64,000 nt of DNA from Lutibaculum sp963816555 (GCA_963816555.1 CAWFLD010000006.1:1-64000), one strand, 5' to 3'; shown: positions 29,649-40,084, numbered from the stretch's first letter. Notes: generated from the letters alone by a model not told the origin. Numbers and translations: made by a program.

Positions 29649-29672
29649 AAGGGCGCCGCGGGCGCCCTTTTT
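29649..29672 (+). terminator. Rho-independent terminator of rpoH
   Basis: AAGGGCGCC and GGCGCCCTT pair over 9 bases around a GCG loop, followed by a run of T ending at 29672. It lies about 30 bases after the rpoH stop. Confidence 0.88.
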
Positions 29673-29705
29673 CGTGTCCGGGCGCGCGGGTGGCGTCCCG
29701 GGGCC

Positions 29706-30686
29706 TCAGGCGGGCGGCTTGGCGCGCGACAGCCAGTGGCGGCCGTTGGTCGCCATGTCGACGACGATGAGCAGCGTCGCGAGGCCGAGCGGCGCGAGAT
29801 AGTAGAGCACGCGGAACATCAGGATCGCCGCCAGCAGCGAGGCCTTGGAATCCGCCGGCACGGAAACGAGCAGCACCGCCTCGATGACGCCGAGGCCGCC
29901 CGGCACGTGGCTCGCCGCGCCCGCGCCGACGGCGGCGATGGTGACGCCCGCGAAGGTCAGGAAGTCGAGCGGAAAGGGCTGCGGCAGCAGCAGGTAGAGC
30001 CCGCCCGCCATCGCCAGCACGTCGATCGTCGAGGCGACGAGCTGGCCGATCGCGATCGGCAGGCGCGGGATCGGCAGGTCGAAGCGCCACAGCCGCACCG
30101 GCTTGCCGACCCGGGCGGCGAGGACGAGATAGGCCACCACGAAGGCGCCCGAGCCGACGCCGATCGTCCACACGACCCACAGCGGCAGGCTGAGCGCGGT
30201 GCTCAGCGCGCTGCCGTCGCCCAGCGTCGCGGCCGCCAGCACGACGCCCGAGCCGACGAAGAAGCAGACATGCGAGTAGAGCGTGACGACGGCCACGTCG
30301 CCGGCCGAGAAGCCGAGCGGCCGGTAGCCGCGATAGCGCAGGCTGCCGCCCGTCACCACCGCGAAGCCCAGGTTGTTGGAGAAGGCGAAGGCGACGAACG
30401 CCGTCAGCGCCGCCTTGCCGAAGGGCACGGACTTCGTCAGCAGCCGGATCGACAGCCAGTCATAGGTGATGAGCATGAGGTAGGCGACGGCGACGTGGGC
30501 CGCCGCCGAGACGAGGATCGGCCACGGCACGGCCGCCATGGTCGCGCGCACCGCCTTGACGTCGACCGAGGCGAGCTCGCGCCGCAGGATGAAGACCGCG
30601 GCGATCAGGATGGCGATCATCACGGCCGCGCCGAAGGCCCGCCCGGGATTGATGGCGCGTATCCGCGTGTCCAAGTCGAGCCACAT
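29706..30686 (-). CDS. YbhN/UPF0104-type membrane protein (lysylphosphatidylglycerol synthase TM-like)
   Basis: An integral membrane protein of 326 residues with about eight hydrophobic helices. It belongs to the family that shares the flippase-like region of MprF/lysyl-PG synthases. Typical blocks are AFVAFAFSNNLGFAVVTGGSLRYR and SHVPGGLGVIEAVLL near the C-terminus. The soluble aminoacyl-transferase domain of MprF is absent, so lipid handling or transport is possible but not shown. The ATG at 30686 begins MWLDLDTR; AGGA lies rather far (about 13 bases) upstream. It is convergent with rpoH. Confidence 0.8.
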   Translation of the reverse strand: MWLDLDTRIRAINPGRAFGAAVMIAILIAAVFILRRELASVDVKAVRATMAAVPWPILVSAAAHVAVAYLMLITYDWLSIRLLTKSVPFGKAALTAFVAFAFSNNLGFAVVTGGSLRYRGYRPLGFSAGDVAVVTLYSHVCFFVGSGVVLAAATLGDGSALSTALSLPLWVVWTIGVGSGAFVVAYLVLAARVGKPVRLWRFDLPIPRLPIAIGQLVASTIDVLAMAGGLYLLLPQPFPLDFLTFAGVTIAAVGAGAASHVPGGLGVIEAVLLVSVPADSKASLLAAILMFRVLYYLAPLGLATLLIVVDMATNGRHWLSRAKPPA

Positions 30687-31009
30687 GAAGAAAGAAGAAT
30701 CCTGACCCTTCGTCCCGCGCCGCCTGCCGTCCGGGCACGCCGGCCTGGCGGCCGCGCGCACCCGGCGAGGGCGACAACCTCTTGCCCGAGTTGAGCCTTC
30801 GAGGGAAGCGGCAAATCGGGCGCGTCCGGACGGGAACCGCCGTCCGGCGCGGCGGATTGTCCTCCCGCGAACGCCCCGGCGAAGCCTCGAGGCGGCCGCG
30901 CCGTCCACGGCGGGCCGCTGCCTCGGCCGGCGCCCGTTCCCGCGCCACGCCGCCAGCATATGGGCGTTGAATGGGGCTTTCGCGAGGCAAGACGAGGAGA
31001 CGCGACGAG
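30687..31009. other. Intergenic region, 323 bp
   Basis: Very GC-rich spacer between divergent genes. Open frames exist in it but show no family resemblance. No RNA gene or clear promoter boxes are visible, except a GAGGAGA ribosome site just before 31010. Confidence 0.45.
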
Positions 31010-31285
31010 ATGGCGGAGCCAGACTTCAACCAGCCGGCAATGGTGATGGTGCCGGCCATGATCCCCGGCCACGACGTGCCCGCGCCGCCGGTCGAGGGCG
31101 AGACGCTTCGCGAGTGCCTCGCCTATGTCGTGCACTTCGTGCCGCGCGAGCACTGGGACGAGGTGACGATCACGGCCGGGGCCGGCGCCGAAGCGGCGAG
31201 CTGGTCCGGCGACGAGATCGAGACGCTGGCCGGCCAGGCCGGCGACCTCGGCGAGGGCGGCATGCCGGTGCGCGACCGCACCTGA
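31010..31285 (+). CDS. Small hypothetical protein
   Basis: A 91-residue acidic, soluble protein. It begins MAEPDFNQPAMVMVPAMIPG, contains a compact central part (GETLRECLAYVVHFVPREHW) and ends in a Gly-rich tail. The start is supported by GAGGAGA upstream. I do not recognise the family and no membrane segment or metal motif is visible. It stands alone between two minus-strand groups. Confidence 0.55.
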   Translation: MAEPDFNQPAMVMVPAMIPGHDVPAPPVEGETLRECLAYVVHFVPREHWDEVTITAGAGAEAASWSGDEIETLAGQAGDLGEGGMPVRDRT

Positions 31286-31399
31286 CGCGACGGCCCGCGC
31301 GCCCCCAGCGGTGTAGAGGCGGCAGGCGATGCCGCCTGTCGCCCCTTTCTTCCCCTGCGAAATGACGGACTTCGCCCGGCCCGCCAACGACGCGCTCAC

Positions 31400-31435
31400 G
31401 GCCGCGGGGGCGCCGGAATGACCGGCCCCGCGGCC
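31400..31435. terminator. Strong GC hairpin between convergent genes
   Basis: GGCCGCGGGG (31400-31409) pairs exactly with CCCCGCGGCC (31426-31435), with a further CCGG/CCGG pairing inside. It sits 14 bases beyond the SCO stop, between convergent transcripts. There is no T run on either side, so terminator function is only probable. Confidence 0.45.
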
Positions 31436-31448
31436 GCGCGGGCCGGTC

Positions 31449-32042
31449 TCAGCTGACGAGCTTCTCCAGCTTGTTCACCGCCGTCTCGTCGTCCTCCTGC
31501 GGGGCGATCGTGCCGACGAAGTCGCCGTTCTCGTCCATCAGGTAGAGCGTGGCGCTGTGGTCCATCGTGTAGTCGCCGTTCTCGGTCGGGACCTTCGCGG
31601 CATAGACGCGCCACTGCTTCATCATCTCCTGCACCTGCTCCTTGGAGCCGGTGAGGCCGACGATGCGGTCGTCGAAGGCCTGCAGGTAGCGGTGCATCTC
31701 CTCCGGCGTGTCGCGGGCGGGGTCGACGCTGACGAAGACGGCGTTCATCTTGTCGGCGTCGGCGCCCATCGTCTCCATCCGGTTCGTCAGCTCGAACAGG
31801 GTGGTCGGGCAGACGTCGGGACAGTGCGTGTAGCCGAAGAAGTAGACGGTCGGCTTGCCGAGGAAATCGGCCTCCGTGACCGTCTTGCCCTCGTCGTTGA
31901 CCATGGTGAAGTCGCCGCCGATGGCGGCGCGCGGCGAACTGCCCGCCACCTGCTGGCGGAAGGCATCGCTCGCATAGAGGGCGATGGTGGCGCCGACGAG
32001 CACCACCACCAGGCCCCATGCGATCCAGCGGACTGTCCGCAT
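31449..32042 (-). CDS. SCO1/SenC family copper protein
   Basis: A 197-residue protein with one N-terminal membrane anchor and a thioredoxin-like domain in the periplasm. The copper motif CPDVCP (in GYTHCPDVCPTTLFEL) and the distal His (TMDHSATLYL) are all present, so it should bind Cu and assist assembly of the CuA centre of cytochrome c oxidase. It lies 3 bases behind the PCu(A)C gene, its usual partner. Confidence 0.92.
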   Translation of the reverse strand: MRTVRWIAWGLVVVLVGATIALYASDAFRQQVAGSSPRAAIGGDFTMVNDEGKTVTEADFLGKPTVYFFGYTHCPDVCPTTLFELTNRMETMGADADKMNAVFVSVDPARDTPEEMHRYLQAFDDRIVGLTGSKEQVQEMMKQWRVYAAKVPTENGDYTMDHSATLYLMDENGDFVGTIAPQEDDETAVNKLEKLVS

Positions 32043-32045
32043 CGG

Positions 32046-32606
32046 TTACTCCGTCTTCTGGCCGGGCTCGGCCTTCATGTCCGAGTGGTCCATCTTCATC
32101 GCGCCGTCGGCCCCGTCCATCTTCATGCCGCCGGCCGGTGCCGGCGCGCCGACAGGCGCCACCTCGAAGCCGACGTCGACCTTGCCGGCCTTCTCGAAGG
32201 TCAGCGTCGCCGGAACCGTCTCGCCCTCCTCGAAGCCGTCGCTCACGCCGGTGAACATCAGGTGGTAGCTGCCGGGCTTCAGCGTCACGGTGCTGTGCGC
32301 GGGAATCTCGAGCCCGTCGTTGAGCTCGCGCATCTTCGCGACGTCTCCCTCCATCTTCATCTCGTGGATCTGGACGTCGGGCGAGCGCGGGCTCTCCACC
32401 GAGACGAGGCGGTCGGCGGCGTCGCCGTCGTTGGTCAGCGTCATGTAGCCGGCGCCGACCTTGCTCATGGGCGGCATGGCGCGCGCCCAGGGCTGCTTGA
32501 CGACGATGTCGCCGGCGGTGGCGTCCTGCGCGGCGGCGGGAAGCGCGAGGGCGGCAGGAAGGGCGAAGGCGGCGAGAAGCGCCGCGGCGAAAGCGTAGCG
32601 GATCAT
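32046..32606 (-). CDS. Copper chaperone PCu(A)C family protein
   Basis: A 186-residue periplasmic protein with a signal peptide ending ALPAAAQ (about residue 27). The family copper ligands are visible in VQIHEMKMEGD and, about 30 residues later, in GSYHLMF. A C-terminal Met/His-rich tail (MKMDGADGAMKMDHSDMK) is an extra likely Cu(I)-binding segment, as in extended members. It should hand copper to the cytochrome oxidase CuA site together with the SCO protein behind it. Confidence 0.9.
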   Translation of the reverse strand: MIRYAFAAALLAAFALPAALALPAAAQDATAGDIVVKQPWARAMPPMSKVGAGYMTLTNDGDAADRLVSVESPRSPDVQIHEMKMEGDVAKMRELNDGLEIPAHSTVTLKPGSYHLMFTGVSDGFEEGETVPATLTFEKAGKVDVGFEVAPVGAPAPAGGMKMDGADGAMKMDHSDMKAEPGQKTE

Positions 32607-32676
32607 GTGGGTCGTCTCCGTATGGGCACGCGTCGTCGCGTCCCGTGTGGTCGATCGGTGGCTGGAACTGGAACTG

Positions 32677-33087
32677 TCAGGCCACCGCGACCGGCGGCGC
32701 GCGGATCGAGCGCGACGAGCCGGAGAAGAACGCCTCGCGCATCAGCGCGCGCGGCAGGTGATGGGTGAAGCGATGCCCGACGCGGGCGAAGCCGCGGGCG
32801 GCGCCGGCGTCGGCGACCACCGCCGTGGCGTGCGCGCACAGCGTGCCGCAGCAGGCGAGGCCGTCATGCGGGCCGTGGCCGCCCTGCCCCGGCACGTTCG
32901 GCTTGGCGACGAGGCCCGTCGCCGAGCAGATGCCGAAGACGCCGGCGGGGGCGGAGGCCGCGAGCACCGGCGCCATCAGCGCCGGCAGCAGGACAAGCAG
33001 GACGGCGACGAGCGCGAGCGGATGGCGCTCGCGCCACAGGGCCCGGTTGATGCCGCTATGTCTCTTGCCCGTGATCACGCGGGCCAA
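32677..33087 (-). CDS. DUF2946-type small membrane protein of the copper cluster
   Basis: Up to 136 residues: a basic N-terminus, one hydrophobic helix (PLALVAVLLVLLPALMAPVLA), then a Cys/His-rich part with CSATG and HDGLACCGTLCAHA, the pattern of DUF2946 proteins found next to copper-handling genes. Cys and His residues suggest metal binding; no function is established. The first codon here would be TTG at 33087 without a visible ribosome site; GTG at 33078 is an alternative. It heads the SCO/PCu(A)C group. Confidence 0.7.
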   Translation of the reverse strand: MARVITGKRHSGINRALWRERHPLALVAVLLVLLPALMAPVLAASAPAGVFGICSATGLVAKPNVPGQGGHGPHDGLACCGTLCAHATAVVADAGAARGFARVGHRFTHHLPRALMREAFFSGSSRSIRAPPVAVA

Positions 33088-33162
33088 TCTATCAGGTCGC
33101 GCGACGCGGAAAAGGCGTCATTCCTACGCACCATTGCGTAGACGCTGCGCGCGCGGGGCGCT

Positions 33163-33792
33163 TCAGGGCATCGGGATCTCGGCGCCGCGGCCCGGCACGT
33201 CGTAGCCCTTCTGCACGGCCGGGCGCTCGGCGATGCGCACGTACCAGGCCCTGGCGCTCGGGTAGTCGTCCATCGAGACGCCCTGCCACTGCCAGCGCGA
33301 GGCCCAGGGCCAGATCGCGATGTCGGCGATCGAGTACTCGTCGGCCACGAAGTCGCGGCCCTGCAGCCGCTTGTCGAGCACCGACCAGAGCCGCTTCGCC
33401 TCCTTGCCGTAGCGCTCCTCGGCATAGGGCGCCTTGCCCGGGTTGAACTGCAGGAAGTGGTGCGCCTGGCCGAGCATCGGGCCGAAGCCGCCCATCTGCC
33501 ACATCAGCCACTCCATGGCGCGCCAGCGGCCTTCCGACCCCTCGGGCATCAGCTTGCCGGTCTTCTCGGCGAGGTACATGAGGATCGCGCCCAATTCCAT
33601 CAGCGCGACGTGGGTGTCGCGGTCGACGATGGCGGGGATCTTGTTGTTGGGGCTGATCTGCAGGAACGCCGGGTCGAACTGGTCGTCCTTGGTGATGTCG
33701 ATCTCGTGGACCTCGTAGGGAAGGCCCATCTCCTCGAGGGCGATCGACGCCTTGCGGCCGTTGGGCGTCGTCCAGGTGTAGAGATCGATCAT
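33163..33792 (-). CDS. Glutathione S-transferase family protein
   Basis: A 209-residue protein. The N-terminal thioredoxin-like domain (MIDLYTWTTPNGRKASIALE, with NNKIPAIVD and the glutathione-binding region ELGAILMYLAEKTG) is followed by the all-helical C-terminal domain (SIADIAIWPW). It resembles the YfcG/Ure2-like group, which acts as glutathione-dependent disulfide oxidoreductases. Thr8-Pro10-Asn11 lie at the usual catalytic position in place of Ser or Cys. It is a single gene. Confidence 0.88.
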   Translation of the reverse strand: MIDLYTWTTPNGRKASIALEEMGLPYEVHEIDITKDDQFDPAFLQISPNNKIPAIVDRDTHVALMELGAILMYLAEKTGKLMPEGSEGRWRAMEWLMWQMGGFGPMLGQAHHFLQFNPGKAPYAEERYGKEAKRLWSVLDKRLQGRDFVADEYSIADIAIWPWASRWQWQGVSMDDYPSARAWYVRIAERPAVQKGYDVPGRGAEIPMP

Positions 33793-33888
33793 CGTGGGCT
33801 GCCTCGTCGGGGATTGGCGCGGGGGGCCCCCGCGCGGAAGGGAGGGATCGACCGCAAATCTAGGTCGCCCCTGCCCCCGCGTCGAGCG

Positions 33889-34896
33889 TCAGCGCACGAC
33901 GGTCGCGTAGTCGTCGACCGGCGGCACCTCGTCGATCAGGCCGCGATCCTTCATGAACGTCGCGAAGGCGTCGTAGCGCCCGCGGTCGAGCGCCGCCGGC
34001 CGCTTGGCGAAGCGCGGGATGGAGTCGAACCAGGCGCGCCGGTTCAGCTCGTCGTCGAGGTCGGGATGGGCCTTCACGAAGATCTGCCAGCCCTCCTTCG
34101 GGTGGTTGGTGATCCAGATCGCCGCCCTCTCGATCGCCTTCAGGAAGCGCGGCAGGCGCGGGTCGCCCGCCATGTCCTTGCGCGTCTCGAGGATCAGCTC
34201 GTCATAGACCGGCACGCCGTGCTCTTCCGGGTAGAAGGCGCGGCCGGGCTGGCCGTCGACCTCCATCTGGTTGAGCTCGAAGTTGCGGAAGGCGCCGATC
34301 ACCGCGTCCACCCGGTGCGCGTAGAGCGAGGGCGACAGCGAGAAGTTGACGTTGACGAGCGTCACGTCGTCGAGCGTCAGGCCGGCGCTTTCGAGCATCA
34401 TGCCGAGCAGCGCGTCCTCGAAGCCGCCGACGGAGAAGCCGACCGTCTTGCCCTTGAGGTCCTTCAGGCTCTCGATGCCGCTGTCCTTCAGCACGACGAG
34501 CGAGTTGAGGGGCGTCTCGACCAGCGTGCCGATGCGGGTGAGCGGCAGCCCCTCCTTGACCTGCAGGTTGAGGTTCGGCTGGTAGGAGATCGCGACGTCC
34601 GCCTCGCCGGCGGCGACGAGCCGGGGCGGCGCGCTCGGATCGGACGGCGCCACGAGGTCGACCGTCAGGCCCTCTTCGGCGAAGAAGCCCTTCTCCTGCG
34701 CGATCACCAGCGGCGCGTGGTCGGGATTGACGAACCAGTCGAGCAGCACGGTCAGCTTGTCGTGCGTCCTGGTCGGCGTATTGGCCGACGCCGCGGCCGG
34801 TGCCTCGGACGCGGCGGGCGCCTGCGCCGCGGCCGGCGTCGCGGCCAGGACGGCGGTGGCGGCGGCGGCGGCGAGAAGTGCGAGCAGTCTCATCAC
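33889..34896 (-). CDS. thiY: Thiamine-precursor ABC transporter substrate-binding protein (ThiY/NMT1-like)
   Basis: A 335-residue periplasmic protein. A signal peptide ending PAAAQA is followed by an Ala/Pro-rich linker and then the NMT1/THI5 domain (LTVLLDWFVNPDHAPLVIAQ, GFFAEEGLTVDLVAPSDPSA and SYQPNLNLQVKEGLPL). The family binds pyrimidine precursors of thiamine such as formyl-aminopyrimidine. The TPP riboswitch upstream of thiX, in the same transcription unit, supports this strongly. No ATPase gene follows. Confidence 0.87.
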   Translation of the reverse strand: MMRLLALLAAAAATAVLAATPAAAQAPAASEAPAAASANTPTRTHDKLTVLLDWFVNPDHAPLVIAQEKGFFAEEGLTVDLVAPSDPSAPPRLVAAGEADVAISYQPNLNLQVKEGLPLTRIGTLVETPLNSLVVLKDSGIESLKDLKGKTVGFSVGGFEDALLGMMLESAGLTLDDVTLVNVNFSLSPSLYAHRVDAVIGAFRNFELNQMEVDGQPGRAFYPEEHGVPVYDELILETRKDMAGDPRLPRFLKAIERAAIWITNHPKEGWQIFVKAHPDLDDELNRRAWFDSIPRFAKRPAALDRGRYDAFATFMKDRGLIDEVPPVDDYATVVR

Positions 34897-34918
34897 GTGT
34901 CTCCCTTGAGGTCGAGTG

Positions 34919-35701
34919 TCAGCGTTCCGCCGCCCACGGCACCATGGCGCGCGTCACCCACTCCACGAGGGCGCGCACGAGGATGGCCGCGAGGGCGAGG
35001 ATGAAGAGCGCGGCGAAGACGCGGTCGGTCTGCACGCGGGCGTTGGCCTGCAGCATGACGTAGCCGAGGCCGCCGGACGCGCCGACCCACTCGCCGACCA
35101 CCGCGCCGATCGGCGCCACGGCGGCGGCGACGCGCAGGCCGGAGGCGAGGCCCGGCAGCGCCGAGGGCAGCCGGATGAGCATCAGCGTCCGGAAGGTGCT
35201 GGCGCCGTTCAGCCGCGCGATGTCGAGCAGGCCCTGGTCGGTGCGCCGCAGGCCGTCGAGGAACGAGGAGGCGACGGGAAAGAAGATGATCAGCATCGCC
35301 ATCACGACCTTCGAGGCGAGGCCGTAGCCGAACCAGATGACGAGGAGGGGCGCGATGGCGAAGACCGGCAGCGCCTGGCTCGCCACCATGACCGGCAGCA
35401 GCACCGCGCCGGCCGCCGGGAACAGGCTGACGGCCAGCGCCGTCGCGACGCCCATGCCGCCGCCGAGGACGAGGCCGAGCAGGATCTCCGCGAGCGTGAT
35501 CAGGGCGTTGGTGCCGAGATAGCCGGCGTCGCGCACGAGCGTCGCCGCGACCCGCGCCGGCGTCGGCAGGATGTAGGGCTCGAGGCCGAAGGCGGTGATG
35601 GCGAGCTGCCACAGCGCGACGATGATCGCGCCGGCGATGGCGGCCCGCAGCACGCGGCGCGGCAAGTTGGACGTCAGGGCGGACGTCGAGCTGGACGTCA
35701 T
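34919..35701 (-). CDS. thiX: Thiamine-precursor ABC transporter permease (ThiX-like)
   Basis: A 260-residue permease of the SsuC/TauC family with about six helices and the EAA loop (ARLNGASTFRTLMLIRLPSA). It lies directly behind a TPP riboswitch and 22 bases before thiY. An ATPase (ThiZ) is needed for transport but is not encoded next to it, unlike most thiXYZ operons. Confidence 0.87.
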   Translation of the reverse strand: MTSSSTSALTSNLPRRVLRAAIAGAIIVALWQLAITAFGLEPYILPTPARVAATLVRDAGYLGTNALITLAEILLGLVLGGGMGVATALAVSLFPAAGAVLLPVMVASQALPVFAIAPLLVIWFGYGLASKVVMAMLIIFFPVASSFLDGLRRTDQGLLDIARLNGASTFRTLMLIRLPSALPGLASGLRVAAAVAPIGAVVGEWVGASGGLGYVMLQANARVQTDRVFAALFILALAAILVRALVEWVTRAMVPWAAER

Positions 35702-35832
35702 GGCGATGCCGTCAGCGCGCGGAGCGGCGGACGGGCGGCGATGACGGCAGGCAGTCGAAACAGGACATTGGATCTCCTCGCGTCAGGTCGGAGATCCGGG
35801 ACGTCATAAGGCTGGGGCTGGAGCGTTTCCCG

Positions 35833-35918
35833 TCCCTTCGCCGGCATGACCCGGATCAGGTTCTAAGGGTTCGGACCTCGCCGGGCCCATCTCAGCTCCC
35901 TGTCGGGAGCACCCCTCG
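35833..35918 (-). promoter_or_regulatory. TPP riboswitch (THI element)
   Basis: On the minus strand the element reads GAGGGGTGCTCC, then GGAGCTGAGATGGG, ACCCTTAGAACCTGATCCGG and GTCATGCCGGCGAAGGGA. These are the conserved TPP-sensing sequences GGGGUGC, CUGAGA, ACCCUU, GAACCUGAUCNGG and CCGGCGNAGGGA in the right order. Binding of thiamine pyrophosphate should repress thiXY downstream. About 130 bases separate it from the thiX start, enough for an expression platform. Confidence 0.96.
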
Positions 35919-35962
35919 GAATGCGCTCATACTGACACCGGGCCGTGCGGCCTGGCAAGGGC

Positions 35963-37547
35963 TCACTTCTGCCAGGCCTCGAAGGCCTGGCTGAACACCT
36001 GCTGTCCCTCCTCGCCCTTGGCGATGGAGAGCACGGCGCGGCCGCCGTTCTCGTAGACGAGCGGGATGTCGATGAAGTCGCGCGACTTCAGCTCGCTGAC
36101 GTTGCGCTCGCGGTCGAGGTCGCCCTCCGACAGCCCGACGAGGAAGAAATTGTCGGTCACCGGCACCACGGCGCCGACCAGCGGCTGCCCCGTCGAGCGC
36201 GGCGTCGCCTTCATGATCATGCCCGGCACGTTGGCGATGCCGCCGCCCGGGAAGTCCTTGGGCAGGTCGAACACGAGCTCGACCGTGTGGCTGGCCGGCA
36301 GGTCGGGATCGGTGTTGCGGCGGATGGTGATCATCAGGCTGAGGTTGCGGTCCGGCACGGTGACGGTGCCGGAGATCACCTTGCCGGGCCCCTGCGCGCC
36401 GTCCTCGTCGGCCAGCTCCCACTGGACGCTGCCGCCGAGCGTGTTGGCGCTGCCGGAGCCGCCGCTCGCCTCCTCGATGAGGAGCGCCTGCGCCGAGGCG
36501 CCGGGCGGCGTCGGCTGGTCGGTCAGCGTCGGCTGCTCCTCCGACGCGGCGGGCGGCACGACCTGCTCCTGCGGCTGCTGCGGCGCGGCCTCGGACGGCT
36601 GGGCGGCCGGAGCCTGCTCCTGCGCCGGCTGGCCTTCCGGCGCCTGGTACTGCGATTGCGGCGTCGGCGCCTGGCCTTCGTCGCCGGGCAGGCGGTCGCC
36701 GATCTTCGTCTCGTCGCCGGCGATCTGGTCGAGCGTCCGGTCGGCCGTGGAGAAGATCAGGTCGCTCTGCCACAGCCCGACGAGCGCCAGCACGACGACG
36801 ACGAGCGCGGCGACGCCCCAGATCAGGGGGCGGCGGCTGCGCCGGCGCGGCGGCGTGGCGGTCTCGGCCTCGTAGGCGGCGGCTGCGGCGCGGCTGCGGG
36901 CCGCGGCCTCCTCGCCGGCGGCACGGCCGTCGCGCGCGCGGTCCTGCGGCTCCGCCGCGGCGGCCGGCTGGCGAGGGACGCGCCGGACGGGGGCGCTGGT
37001 CCTGCGGGCGTCGTTCCTGCGGGCGCTGATCCTGCGGCCGCCTCGGCTGCCCCTCGGGCGGGCCCTGGCGGGGAGCGGCGGCGGCTCCGGCGGCGGCGGC
37101 AGCCGTGGCCGCAGCGGCGGCGTCGCGGGCGGGCCGCTCCTCGCGCGGGGCGGCGGGCTCGGCGGCGGCGTGTTCGGGAGCGGCCGGCTCGGCCTCTTCC
37201 TCGTCGAAGGAGGCCTCGTCGAGGGCCGCGGCGGCCGCGTCTTCGGAGGCCTCCTCGGCGATCGACTCCTCGAGCTCCTCCTCGACGCCCGGCGGCTCGC
37301 TCGGCGGCGTCTCGTCGGGCCTGTCGGCCTCGGAGGACCCGGCATAATCCTCCTCGAGCCTGGCGATGGCCAGGTCGAGCCCCTCGGCCTGCTGCGCCAG
37401 CTCGTCGTCCGACAGCGGCGGGTCGAGCGCGCGCAGCTGCGCCATCAGGGCGGCGCGCGCCTTGTCGTAGAGCGCGGCACGCGTTTCCGGCGTGTTCGTC
37501 TCGAGACTGTCGATGGCCCGGCGAAGGACCGCTACGAAATCCGCCAT
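35963..37547 (-). pseudogene. Membrane-anchored protein with disordered Ala/Pro/Glu/Arg-rich region, frameshifted
   Basis: The N-terminal about 70 residues are conserved and helical (MADFVAVLRRAIDSLETNTP, then TRAALYDKARAALMAQLRAL) and are familiar from Hyphomicrobiales proteins encoded next to purA. A long low-complexity acidic, then Arg/Gln/Pro-rich part follows, then one membrane helix (LIWGVAALVVVVLALVGLW), a second Pro/Gln-rich linker and a compact C-terminal domain ending FSQAFEAWQK. The frame changes once between about 36960 and 37020; the total of 1585 nt is one base over a multiple of three. The break lies in repetitive GC-rich sequence, so an error is likely. The function is unknown; an envelope role is possible. 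Confidence 0.7.
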
Positions 37548-37582
37548 GTCTGCGCTTTTTTATCTGTCAGGGTAAGTAGCCT

Positions 37583-38875
<1,293 letters not shown>

Positions 38876-38995
38876 TTTCACAAGCTCTCTTCATGACCGT
38901 CCGCCGCGAGCGCCGGACGCCCCGATGGGCGGCGTCCTGGCGAAAGCGGTGGCAAGCGCGCGACTTTACAGACTTCACCTGCGGGGGCTAGTGGC

Positions 38996-39961
38996 ATGCC
39001 TGGGAAATCGCAAGGCCATGAGCCAGTAATGTCGCGTCGCATCGCCGGCTGGCTGTACGGCCAAGCCTATCTTCTGCTCGTCCTCGCATCATTCTTTTGG
39101 GGCGGCAATATGGTGGCCGGCCGGGCCGCCGTCGGCCACGTGCCGCCGATCACGCTGGCCGTCATCCGCTGGACGATCGCGATCGCGCTCATCCTGCCGT
39201 TCGCCTGGCCGCATCTCAGGCGCGACTGGCCGACGATCCGCCGGCACATGCCGTATCTCGTGCTGCTGGGCACGACCGGCATCGCCGCCTTCAACGGCCT
39301 CGTCTATCTGGGCCTCGAGCAGACGACCGCCATCAAGGCGGCGCTCCTGCAGTCGAGCCAGCCCCTGCTGATCGGCCTCTGGTCGTTCGTGCTGTTCTCC
39401 CAGGTGCTGACCGGCCGGCAGTTCCTCGGCATCGCGATCTCCTCGCTCGGCGTGATCGGCATCGTCACGGAATGGTCGCCGCAGGCGCTCCTCTCGCTCG
39501 ACCTCAACGGCGGCGACCTCCTCGTCTTCGCCGGCGCCGCGGCCTACGCGCTCTACTCCGCGCTCCTGCGCCGCGCCCCCTCGCTGCACTGGGCGTCGTT
39601 CCTCGCCGTCACCTTCGCGGTCGGCCTCGTCACCCTGCTGCCGTTCTGCGCGTGGGAGCTCGCGCAGGGCCGCACCGTCACGCTCGACGGCACCACCGTG
39701 CTGATCGGCCTCTACGTCGCGATCTTTCCCTCGATCGGCTCCTTCCTCTGCTACACGCGCGGCGTGCAGCTGATCGGCCCGAACCGCACCGGCCCGTTCC
39801 TGCATCTGGTGCCCCTGTTCGGCACCGTGTTCGCGATCGTGATTCTCGGCGAGGAGCTGCACCTCTACCATCTCGCGAGCTTCGCCCTGATCTTCTGCGG
39901 CATCACGATCGCCGCGCGCCGCGGCAACCGGGCCGCCCCGGCCGCCGCATCCCGTGGCTGA
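38996..39961 (+). CDS. DMT-superfamily (EamA) transporter
   Basis: A 321-residue inner-membrane protein with about ten helices forming two EamA repeats (first repeat AYLLLVLASFFWGGNMVAGR, second LLVFAGAAAYALYSALLRR). PLFGTVFAIVILGEELHLYH near the C-terminus is a family hallmark. Substrates of such exporters range from amino acids to purines; the purA neighbour is only suggestive. GGGGG precedes the ATG at 38996; an ATG at 39029 would remove 11 polar residues. Confidence 0.85.
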   Translation: MPGKSQGHEPVMSRRIAGWLYGQAYLLLVLASFFWGGNMVAGRAAVGHVPPITLAVIRWTIAIALILPFAWPHLRRDWPTIRRHMPYLVLLGTTGIAAFNGLVYLGLEQTTAIKAALLQSSQPLLIGLWSFVLFSQVLTGRQFLGIAISSLGVIGIVTEWSPQALLSLDLNGGDLLVFAGAAAYALYSALLRRAPSLHWASFLAVTFAVGLVTLLPFCAWELAQGRTVTLDGTTVLIGLYVAIFPSIGSFLCYTRGVQLIGPNRTGPFLHLVPLFGTVFAIVILGEELHLYHLASFALIFCGITIAARRGNRAAPAAASRG

Positions 39962-40084
39962 AACGCCACAGCGGCGGCCGACGCCGGGCCATCGATTCCG
40001 CGAAGTGCACTTTTTGCGCCTTCCGCAAAATCTCCCCTTGAATCGAAAGGGCGATTCTCGTATCTACCCGCTTGCCCATCAAGC

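Noticed and set aside
29706..30686. MprF-type lysyl-phosphatidylglycerol synthase
   Set aside because: Only the membrane flippase-like region is present. The C-terminal aminoacyl-transferase domain is missing, so synthase activity cannot be claimed.
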